Source of the DNA: Phycisphaerae bacterium
GTDB taxonomy: Bacteria; Planctomycetota; Phycisphaerae; UBA1845
Direction: 5' to 3'
Length of the DNA stretch: 8,573 nucleotides
NCBI GenBank assembly: GCA_029260195.1
Contig: JAJDDS010000066.1
Span: forward strand, 1-8,573
Shown: positions 1 through 6,500 of the stretch, piece by piece
Position numbering within the stretch: position 1 is the stretch's first letter
How the letters are laid out: the number at the start of each line of letters is the position of its first letter
The notes under the pieces: generated by a model
The model's input: only the letters and a program-made list of their open reading frames with translations
Told to the model about the DNA's origin: nothing
Databases searched by the model: none
Program-made: the position numbers and the translations under genes

Positions 1-648
1 GTGTCCGAAGAGCTCACTTTCGAGGAGCGTCTCGGTGAGTCCTCCGCAGTTGACGGGAATGAAGGGCAAGGCCTTGGTAACTCCGCCGTAGTGGAGTGCG
101 CGGGCGAGGACCTCTTTTCCGGTTCCGCTCGCGCCGCAAATCAAGACGTTGCTCATGATGTTTGAGATACGTTGGACGGTGTCGAGGATGGCGACCATCG
201 CCCGCGACTCGGCGACGATTGAGGAAATCTCGAAGGACTGGCGAATCTGTTCGCGAAGGAGTTTGTTCTCTTTTGCGAGGTGTTCATGGGCGAGGAGACG
301 CTTCAGCTTGAAGATGACTTCGTCGAAAATGAGCGGCTTGCAAATGTAGTCGCGGACGCCCTTCTTCATGGCTTCGACGGCGGTTTCGACTTCCCCGAAA
401 GCGGTAATGACGACGACGGCGGCGTCGGGTGCGAGCTTTCGGGCGTGATCGATGAGCTCCATGCCGCAGATTCCGGGCATGCGCAGATCGGTGATGAGGG
501 CATCGACGGCGTTGCCTTTGAGCGCGCGGAGCGCCTCGGTCCCGTCACGGCAGGCAATGACGTGGAAGCCCTCCTCTTCCAGTACTTGAGCAAGGTTCGT
601 ACGTAGCGTGTCCTCATCGTCAGCGAGCAGAATTGTTTTTTGACCCAT
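1..648 (-). CDS. NtrC-family sigma-54-dependent response regulator, partial (C-terminal part beyond left edge)
   Basis: The frame opens at ATG 646-648 and stays open to base 1, giving the first 216 residues; the rest lies outside the window. Residues 1-120 are a receiver domain: acidic pair D10/D11, phospho-acceptor D54 in TDLRMPG, T82 and K104 (in YICKPL). A helical linker (about 106-140) leads into an AAA+ domain with a Walker A loop GASGTGKE at 172-179 and the LLESELFGH motif at 208-216, where the window ends. By family knowledge such proteins bind enhancer-like DNA and use ATP to open sigma-54 promoters; the GAFTGA loop and DNA-binding domain cannot be seen. The second Walker A residue is Ala where the family usually has Glu. 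The start overlaps the kinase stop by 29 bases, so translational coupling and a cognate pair are likely. Family assignment is firm; the target genes are inferred. Confidence 0.95.
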   Translation of the reverse strand, partial: MGQKTILLADDEDTLRTNLAQVLEEEGFHVIACRDGTEALRALKGNAVDALITDLRMPGICGMELIDHARKLAPDAAVVVITAFGEVETAVEAMKKGVRDYICKPLIFDEVIFKLKRLLAHEHLAKENKLLREQIRQSFEISSIVAESRAMVAILDTVQRISNIMSNVLICGASGTGKEVLARALHYGGVTKALPFIPVNCGGLTETLLESELFGH

Positions 649-2080
649 GGCTGTCTTTCGGGGTGCGTTCCAATGTGGGCAGAAAAACGGTGAATACAGT
701 TCCTTCATCGGGCGCAGGGCAGTAGTCGATCGTCCCACCGTGCTTCTGAATGATCCCGTAACTGACACTCAGGCCCAGTCCTGTTCCGTGGCCGACCTCT
801 TTGGTCGTGAAGAAGGGTTCGAAGATGCGGCGCCCGACGTCGGTGGGGATTCCGGAGCCGGTGTCCTCAATGGTTACCTCGACCCCACCGCGCCGCATGC
901 GTGCATCGATGGTGAGGCGCCCGGCACCGGGCATGGCGTCCAGCGCGTTGAGTGCGAGGTTGATAAAGACCTGTTGAAGCTGAGTTCGCAACCCGAATGT
1001 CGGGCGCAAGGCGGCGGACGCATCGCAGGCGATCTCGACGTTGCGTGCGCGGCGATCAAAACTGACGAGTCGGACGGTTTCCTCCAGTGTTTGGGCGATG
1101 TCGATCCGTTCCCAGTGTTCGGTGCCGGGGCGAGCCAGGCTGACGAGTTGCCTGACGGTCGTCGAGATACGCTGAATGTGGGTTTGGATCAAGTCGAGTT
1201 GATCCGTATCAGGCGATTGGTCTTTTTTGCGTTTGAGCATTTGCACGATCGACGAGATGCTGGAAAGTGGATTGCCCACCTCGTGGGCGACACCGGAGGC
1301 CATTTGACCGATGGCGACCATCTTTTCTTTTTCGATCATTTCTGTCCGCATGCGTCCGACCTGGCGTGCTTCGTTTTCGAGGAGGAACATCATGTTGTTG
1401 AAGCTCTCTCCGAGCTCGGCGAGGTCGTCGGGGCAGGATCTGCGATAGACATCGCATCCCAGGCATCGCTGGATCGAAACGGCTGGACCGGACACGCCGT
1501 CGTTGCGGTTGTTGAGCGCGACCACATGCCAACACCGCTCGCCCGAAGTGACGTCTTTGGCACGCCGGCCGGGAACCGATCGCAGCGCTTCCTCGCAATG
1601 GACCAGATATGGATTCTCGAACCGCGCGGGCATCGAATGGTCGGTGTCGTACGATTCCAACAGACGGCGTAACTGCTCGGCGGTTCGGGTCAAACGCCTC
1701 CGACGACGTTGCATCGGGAAGAAGACGGCTGCGCTGCACGCGACCGTGACCACCGCCGCGCGCAACGTGAGAAGCGCGTGTTGCCATCCGGTCGAGATGT
1801 CGGGCAGAAGATGTCGTTCCAGAACCTGCGTCCCCACGAAAAGAGCAGCCAGCGTTGCCAGCGCGGCGATGGGGAGGAGGATCCGAAGCGCCCAGACGCG
1901 GCGGGAGGTTTGTCGGTCGACCGCTGGTGTGAAGACGGGGCAATGTGACGAGCCGACCTTCGCCGCGGCAGCGGTATCGCCGGATGGGCGGTCGGGCGAG
2001 ATCGGCCGGAACGCCATCGGCATTGCGTCGAGTGCCACGGCTGTGGATAGACGAGAGGAGTTGTGATCCGTGACCGACAC
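620..2080 (-). CDS. Membrane sensor histidine kinase with Cys-rich cytoplasmic sensor region
   Basis: Numbered from the GTG at 2078-2080, which I prefer because GGGGGA lies six bases upstream; the open frame extends to a TTG at 2152 with no ribosome-binding site (510 residues in all). Two hydrophobic segments (about 64-86 and 101-123) are followed by a basic RRRRR stretch, placing the rest in the cytoplasm. Residues about 160-230 hold C162, C183 (in RCW), C206, C209 and C216, then ELGESFNNMMFLL. This resembles Cys/Trp-rich sensor regions of other kinases and suggests metal, cluster or thiol redox sensing, but the ligand is unknown. The transmitter is complete: H-box AHEVGNPL with phospho-acceptor H266, N-box NLALNALDAM, DTGSGIP, FEPFFTTK and GTGLGLS. 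It is an HPK4-like, NtrB-style catalytic core. It overlaps the response regulator by 29 bases and probably phosphorylates it. A sigma-54 type promoter lies just upstream. Confidence 0.93.
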   Translation of the reverse strand: MSVTDHNSSRLSTAVALDAMPMAFRPISPDRPSGDTAAAAKVGSSHCPVFTPAVDRQTSRRVWALRILLPIAALATLAALFVGTQVLERHLLPDISTGWQHALLTLRAAVVTVACSAAVFFPMQRRRRRLTRTAEQLRRLLESYDTDHSMPARFENPYLVHCEEALRSVPGRRAKDVTSGERCWHVVALNNRNDGVSGPAVSIQRCLGCDVYRRSCPDDLAELGESFNNMMFLLENEARQVGRMRTEMIEKEKMVAIGQMASGVAHEVGNPLSSISSIVQMLKRKKDQSPDTDQLDLIQTHIQRISTTVRQLVSLARPGTEHWERIDIAQTLEETVRLVSFDRRARNVEIACDASAALRPTFGLRTQLQQVFINLALNALDAMPGAGRLTIDARMRRGGVEVTIEDTGSGIPTDVGRRIFEPFFTTKEVGHGTGLGLSVSYGIIQKHGGTIDYCPAPDEGTVFTVFLPTLERTPKDSHGSKNNSAR

Positions 2081-2086
2081 CAGTTT

Positions 2087-2092
2087 TCCCCC
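2087..2092 (-). promoter_or_regulatory. Ribosome-binding site supporting GTG start of kinase
   Basis: The minus strand reads GGGGGA, six bases before GTG at 2078-2080. Neither the TTG at 2150-2152 nor the ATG at 2021-2023 has a comparable purine run, so this site favours the 486-residue form. Confidence 0.5.
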
Positions 2093-2177
2093 AAGCGGCC
2101 CGGGCTGGACCGCCCGACGGGTCGCCGCTTCTGTGCCCGCGGCTGAGTCCAAAGAGTCATTCTACCAAGTTATGCTA

Positions 2178-2193
2178 AGCATGTTCCGTGCCG
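2178..2193 (-). promoter_or_regulatory. Sigma-54 (-24/-12) promoter of the kinase-regulator operon
   Basis: The minus strand reads CGGCACGGAACATGCT. Against the known consensus TGGCACG-N4-TTGCW it matches GGCACG and TGCT, with GG and GC at the exact spacing and only the first T and one T of the -12 box differing. The predicted transcription start is near 2167, 15 bases before the TTG and 87 before the preferred GTG. It lies in non-coding DNA between the pentaheme cytochrome and the kinase. Because the operon encodes a sigma-54 activator, autoregulation is the natural reading. Confidence 0.72.
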
Positions 2194-2216
2194 CGCATTG
2201 GTCGGGGAGGAACATG
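2180..2216. repeat. Inverted repeat CATGTTCC-N21-GGAACATG overlapping the sigma-54 promoter
   Basis: The arms at 2180-2187 and 2209-2216 are perfect 8-base complements, 29 bases centre to centre. The left arm fills the stretch between the -24 and -12 boxes of the kinase promoter, and the right arm lies just upstream of the -24 box. A bound protein here would compete with sigma-54 polymerase, so a repressor or autoregulator site is possible; no regulator family is recognised. Confidence 0.4.
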
Positions 2217-2267
2217 TCCGCTGGGTGGCTGCGGGGCGGGGTATCGGTGGATCAGAATTGAGAGAGT

Positions 2268-2285
2268 TGGTTCTCGAGTTGAGAA
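2268..2285 (-). promoter_or_regulatory. Candidate enhancer (upstream activator) site for kinase promoter
   Basis: The plus strand holds the dyad TTCTC-N5-GAGAA at 2271-2285. Read toward the kinase, the sequence ends in GAGAACCA. It lies 101-118 bases upstream of the predicted start, the usual distance for sigma-54 activators. The same octamer in the same orientation is found upstream of the giant cytochrome promoter. Weak on its own. Confidence 0.25.
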
Positions 2286-2357
2286 ATTATCGGACGCGTT
2301 TCCCAGACGGTGCGGAGCTAGCCGGAGATTCGATCGCGAGTGACAGGGCTTGGCACG

Positions 2358-3122
2358 TCAATTCATGCTGTGACAAGTAAAACATAGGTGAGACTCTTCG
2401 ATGGGGGCGCTCAGCAGCTTGGGCGTTTTGGCATAGAGGTTGTGGCAGGATACGCAGCTCACGCGGCCCTGGGGCAGCCTGATTTCGGCGGGTAGCATGC
2501 TCACGGGACGGAGCTGCGTGTCGGATTGGTTTCGCCCGGTGGTCCGATAGGGGATGCCGATCGGGTGGTTTTTCTGGTCGTGTCCATAGCCGGAGCGGGC
2601 GCCGGCGCGGTCGGTGCCGTTGACGGAATCGCCGGCGGTGACGCCGTCGTGGCAGCCAAGGCATTTTCGGGACTGGGCGTCGATTCCGGGCCAGGCGGCT
2701 CCGCCGTCGTCCGGGCGGACATGGGCGACGCGGACGGCCAACCAATGCACCGAGCGTGCGGTTCGGGCGGTGTTTGCGTCGTGGCAATGCGTGCAGAAGG
2801 CGACGTCGGGCTCGGAATCGCGTCGGATGTCCCGAAGCGATGGCCCGGTGGAACCGTTGATCGCGGGTAGTTGCTCGTGACAGGTTGAGCAGACGATCGT
2901 GCCATTTGGCCCGAGGGGCCAATCGTCGGGTAGTGTCATTTCGGGAGGCGGCGTGACGCCGGTCGGGTGATTCCAGATTCCCGGACCGCGGCCCCAGCCG
3001 AGCGCATTGTCTCTGGCGAGGTCGTTCGCGTCGGCCCCGGACGGGGCGGGACGCCCAAAAACGGCGGCGGTCAGCACCGCAGCGGCGACGGACCATCCGG
3101 CGGTTGTTCTTGGAAGCAGCAT
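2358..3122 (-). CDS. Secreted pentaheme c-type cytochrome (doubled-CxxCH type)
   Basis: The 254-residue product begins with a signal peptide: R5, hydrophobic core about 10-22, probable cleavage after the GADA at 29-32. Five canonical heme-attachment sites follow: CSTCH (78), CTHCH (110), CLGCH (154), CVSCH (223) and CFTCH (247). NHPTG near residue 51 and NHPIG near 185 offer His residues that could serve as distal heme ligands. Hemes would be attached in the periplasm, where the protein would shuttle electrons. It ends only three residues after the last heme motif, so there is no membrane anchor at the C-terminus. It is transcribed divergently from the giant cytochrome and lies upstream of the kinase on the same strand, so read-through into the kinase operon is possible. 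ATG at 3120-3122 is preceded by a run of G bases as ribosome-binding site. The electron partner is unknown. Confidence 0.9.
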   Translation of the reverse strand: MLLPRTTAGWSVAAAVLTAAVFGRPAPSGADANDLARDNALGWGRGPGIWNHPTGVTPPPEMTLPDDWPLGPNGTIVCSTCHEQLPAINGSTGPSLRDIRRDSEPDVAFCTHCHDANTARTARSVHWLAVRVAHVRPDDGGAAWPGIDAQSRKCLGCHDGVTAGDSVNGTDRAGARSGYGHDQKNHPIGIPYRTTGRNQSDTQLRPVSMLPAEIRLPQGRVSCVSCHNLYAKTPKLLSAPIEESHLCFTCHSMN

Positions 3123-3126
3123 TTTT

Positions 3127-3135
3127 CCCCCCCCC
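3127..3135 (-). promoter_or_regulatory. Nine-base G tract serving as ribosome-binding site of the pentaheme cytochrome
   Basis: The plus strand has nine C in a row, then the minus strand runs AAAA into the ATG. The G tract is the only purine-rich element at the right distance. A tract of this length can change by slipped-strand replication, which would alter the initiation spacing. Confidence 0.45.
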
Positions 3136-3220
3136 GATCGGAACGTGGTTGCGTGGGCGCTCGATCCCCGCGTTGCTCCATCCCCCGATCAAATAGCGTG
3201 GACGTTAGTTTCGATCCCCG
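3131..3220. repeat. Imperfect tandem duplication of about 50 bases
   Basis: CCCCCGATC occurs at 3131-3139 and 3182-3190 (51 apart), and TCGATCCCCG at 3161-3170 and 3211-3220 (50 apart). GCGTGG also occurs once in each unit between these blocks. The bases between blocks have diverged. The units lie directly upstream of the pentaheme start and could be duplicated binding sites or an old tandem duplication. Confidence 0.5.
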
Positions 3221-3354
3221 GAACGGGCCGGTACGCGGCCCGAGCGGTCCAGCCCGAAATCAGCGTAAGATATCGCGCACGCGAAGGTGTCGGGTGATTC
3301 GCGTCATCGCAGATGCTGGTGTTGGGAGCGTCGTCCTTTCGGCGGGCAGCTACG

Positions 3355-3403
3355 TTCTCACAATCGGGAATCTCAGATCATGTCTTCCGAGTACTGAGAA
3401 CCA
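3355..3403 (+). promoter_or_regulatory. Candidate enhancer region for the giant cytochrome promoter
   Basis: TTCTCA at 3355-3360 pairs with TGAGAA at 3395-3400, and TCTCAG at 3371-3376 pairs with CTGAGA at 3394-3399 with 17 bases between. The right arm continues into GAGAACCA (3396-3403), the octamer also seen upstream of the kinase promoter. The segment lies about 119-167 bases before the predicted transcription start, a normal enhancer distance for a sigma-54 activator. No protein is known to bind it. Confidence 0.25.
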
Positions 3404-3495
3404 GCCAGGGCGTGGGTGGTGTGCCGGTCCGTGGAACGGGTGCAGAATGGCGTGGGAGTATCGGTCGCGGGAATTGGTTTGCGTCGAGCCTGATG

Positions 3496-3511
3496 CGGCA
3501 TGGCGTTTGCT
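3496..3511 (+). promoter_or_regulatory. Sigma-54 (-24/-12) promoter of the giant multiheme cytochrome gene
   Basis: The sequence CGGCATGGCGTTTGCT matches TGGCACG-N4-TTGCW at GGCA, the following G, and the whole TTGCT box, with GG and GC at the exact spacing. The predicted transcription start is near 3522, leaving a 40-base leader with the ribosome-binding site. It is the best promoter candidate in this intergenic region and points to control by an enhancer-binding activator such as the regulator at 1-648. Confidence 0.7.
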
Positions 3512-3548
3512 GTGGGTTTTAGGTTCTGCGGAGGAGTTTTCTGTGATG

Positions 3549-3554
3549 AAGGAG
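3549..3554 (+). promoter_or_regulatory. Ribosome-binding site of the giant cytochrome
   Basis: AAGGAG lies seven bases before ATG 3562-3564. An in-frame TGA at 3547-3549 rules out any longer N-terminus, so this site fixes the start. Confidence 0.85.
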
Positions 3555-3561
3555 TTGCTCG

Positions 3562-6500
3562 ATGCTAATTGGTGCGATTGTCTCGATGTGCCTGGCGGGT
3601 GGAGTCGCGATTGATCCGCTCATCCATGTTGGCACGATTACGGCTGATCTTCGCGGACCGTCTCGGATTGCGGTGGCTGCGGATGAGTCGTTTGTGGTGG
3701 CTGACGCGCTGAATAACCACCTTGCGCGGTTTGACGCGGCGGGGGCATCGCTGGGTGCGTGGGCGGTGCCGGAAGGTCCGGTGGGCGTGGCTGTTCATCC
3801 GGACGGCCGGTATTTCGTGACACATCGGGATGACGCGCTGGTGGCGATTCACGATGCGACGTTCGCGTTTGTGGGGTTTCTGGGCGATGGGGTGGTGACA
3901 TTCCAACGGCCTACGGATATCGACGTCGCGAGTGACACCGGGCGGGTCTACGTGGTCGATTCGGGTGCGGATAGGATCTACGCGTTCGAGTCGGACGGGA
4001 GTTTGGCGCTGCTGATGGGTGAGCGAGGGACACTGCCTGGTCAGTTCAAGTATCCGAGTGCAATCGCTGTTGATGAGGCGGGCGGGCGGATCGTCGTGGC
4101 GGATCACGACAACTTTCGGGTGCAGACGTTCACCACGACGGGGGTGTTCTTGACGAAATTCGGCTATCGAATTCTGTTTCTTCCCGGTGGTCTTGACGAG
4201 GGGTGGATGCCTCGGACGCTGGGGCTGTCGGTCGACGGGGCAGGGCGAATCTACGTGAGTGACGGGATGATGAGCACGGTGCGAGTTTTTGATCCGGTCG
4301 GGGTGGAGTTGGGGAAGGTGGTCACGTACGGTTACGCGGCGGGTGAGGTCCGAGTGCCGTGCGATCTGGCGCTGAGCGTTGACGAAACGCGGGTGTATGT
4401 GGTGAGTACAAACGCGTCGAGCGTTGAGATCTACGAGGCGCCGGTGTTGGGCGCGCCGCTGGAGGGGTCCTCGCCCGCGCTTGGGGTGAACTTGTCGGCG
4501 GAGGATCGATTCATGTCCGCTGGGGGATGGCCGCCGACGGAATCACCGGCGTCGGACTACGAAGGTCCGCACATGATCGAAGAGCCTGTAATTTGCGGCC
4601 GATGTCACGGAATCACCGGTCAGCCGGGCGGGCATCTGGGTTTGGTCGAGGGGCAGACGGCGCTGTGTACGTCGTGCCACAACACGGCGGGTCAGGGGTT
4701 GAGTATTCCAATCAACGAGACGGATTTGGCGGACCCGTTCGGAACGCATCCGACGGCGATTGACGGGCAAGGGCGTTCGCACGCGTGGGGCGTGGACGCG
4801 GTGAACGTGTTTGCGGACTCGGTCGGTCCGGCGCCGGGTGGGGAGATGGAAGCACATCTGGACGGTGGGTCGATCAAGTGTGCCACGTGTCACAACCAAC
4901 ACAACAACAATGCGGGTGCGCCGTATCTGCGCGTCAGCAATGCCGGTGACGCGATGTGCAAGGAATGTCACGCGCCGCGCGACTGCGGGGTCGGCGCGTG
5001 CGGCAGCCATCCAGTTGGCTTCTTGTTCCCCGGAGGGACGGGGGAGTTTCCAGTGGGATCGACACCGGGTTTGCCGCCGTTGAAGGCCGGTAATGTCGAG
5101 TGCACGACGTGTCACGCGCCGCACGGTGCGGACTCGGGTGCGGCGAATGGCGGGGCTGGCGACGGGATGCTGCTGCGCAGCGCGAATGACGAGACGATGT
5201 GTCAATTGTGCCACACCGAGCACGTTATTCACACGCCGTCGGGCGGTTGGCAGCCGACGTGCAACGAATGTCACGACGTACACGACCCGGACAACGTGAA
5301 TCTGTCGCTGGTGGCGACGTCGGTTCACAACCAGACGACGGGATTGGACGCACCGGTTGTGTTCCTGGCGCGCGAAGGTCCCAACAGTTTCGATGACGGC
5401 GATCCGACGGCCAATGACGGGATCTGCCAGGTGTGCCACACCGCGACGACGTATCACCTTGCGAGCGGGTTGGGGATTCCCCACAACGATGGACTCGCCT
5501 GTACGGACTGTCATCCGCACAGCGCCGGGTTCATGCCGACGGGGGGAGATTGCACGTCGTGCCACGCCGCCCAGCAGGGTCCGCGTCGACCCGTCGTCGG
5601 GGAGTTCGCGATGGCCAGTCATCACATTCAAGGCGCGGACGTGACGGCGAGTGACTGCATCGTCTGTCACGATACCAGCCAGCACCAGCAGGGGCGCGTT
5701 CGATTGTGGAATGTAGACGCCCCCGGGAACTTGGCCACGGTCATCGAACTGACGGGTGATCCGATGACGGACTCCGTCGAAGCGGTGAAACTCGAAACAT
5801 TCTGCCTCGCCTGCCACGACGCGGATGCGGCGAGCGGCAGCGTTCCTTTCGCCGACGGAATGACGCCTCCGGTGATCGACGCGGCTGCGTGGTCGGCGGC
5901 GTCTCACCACGCGGGCGGTGCGGCCGGTCCCATGACGTGTTTCGGCGGCGGCGAGGCGTTCGGATGCCACAGCACGGGCCACGGATCGGCGAAACTGGAT
6001 ATGCTTGCTCCGTTTGACGCTTCGCAGCCCGCGGTTCCGGGTGATCCTCTGCGTGAGGAGGAGGGCATGTGCTACACTTGCCACGACGCGGATGGTCCGG
6101 CGTCCAGTGATGTTCAGTCTCTGTTCGCGCTGGCGCATCACCACAATGTCAGTTCGCTGGAACAAGTTGACGGTTCGCGCGTTGAGTGCAGCGACTGTCA
6201 CAACCCCCACAGTGCGAGCCCGTCGGCGTTGCTCGCGAACCCAGACAGTGGCGCTCCTTGGGCAGGCGACGGAGTGTCGTTTTGTCAGACATGCCACGAC
6301 GGTAATCCGCCGGCTGGTGTGTCGTTTCCCGCGGGATCGACGGGGACGGGTTACGACAAGTCTGCCTTCGGCGGAACGACGCATGCGTCTTTGCTGGGTC
6401 CGGACAGTTGCCGTTCATGCCACGAGGATCATGGGTCGTCGTTCGGTTCGCTTCTGAAGGACCAGTACATCATCGCGGACTACAATCCTTACACGCCGGG

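Larger units (their letters stand above)
3123..3561. other. Divergent intergenic control region between the two cytochromes
   Basis: These 439 bases hold no convincing gene; short open frames here lack motifs and ribosome-binding sites. The left part carries an imperfect ~50-base duplication next to the pentaheme start, the middle a set of TTCTC/GAGAA inverted repeats, and the right end a sigma-54 type promoter and a strong ribosome-binding site for the giant cytochrome. On the minus strand I found no site with GG and GC at sigma-54 spacing and acceptable flanking matches, so the pentaheme gene may use another sigma factor. Confidence 0.7.

Noticed and set aside
635..648. A AAA AAC slippery heptamer at the kinase/regulator overlap, possibly making a fused hybrid kinase
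   Set aside because: A -1 shift there leads into the third frame, not into the regulator frame (which is +1 to the kinase), so the classical mechanism would not give a kinase-regulator fusion.
647..1672. Plus-strand open frame opposite the kinase (341 codons)
   Set aside because: It is antisense to the conserved kinase core, has no recognisable domain and no good ribosome-binding site.
2350..2365. TGGCACG match on the plus strand resembling a sigma-54 -24 box
   Set aside because: The position for the -12 GC reads CA, and no gene follows on the plus strand for over 1 kb.
3123..3420. Sigma-54 promoter for the pentaheme cytochrome on the minus strand
   Set aside because: I scanned for GC-N10-CC on the plus strand. 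The few hits (for example near 3170 and 3228) fail at most other consensus positions.
2967..3614. Plus-strand open frame covering the divergent intergenic region
   Set aside because: It overlaps the pentaheme start and the giant cytochrome start out of frame, has no family features, and the promoter and ribosome-binding site lie inside it.
4543..6384. Long open frame on the minus strand inside the giant cytochrome gene (613 codons)
   Set aside because: The translation is Arg/Val-rich with no motifs. It arises from the GC-rich codon pattern of the opposite strand, which carries over twenty in-frame heme motifs.
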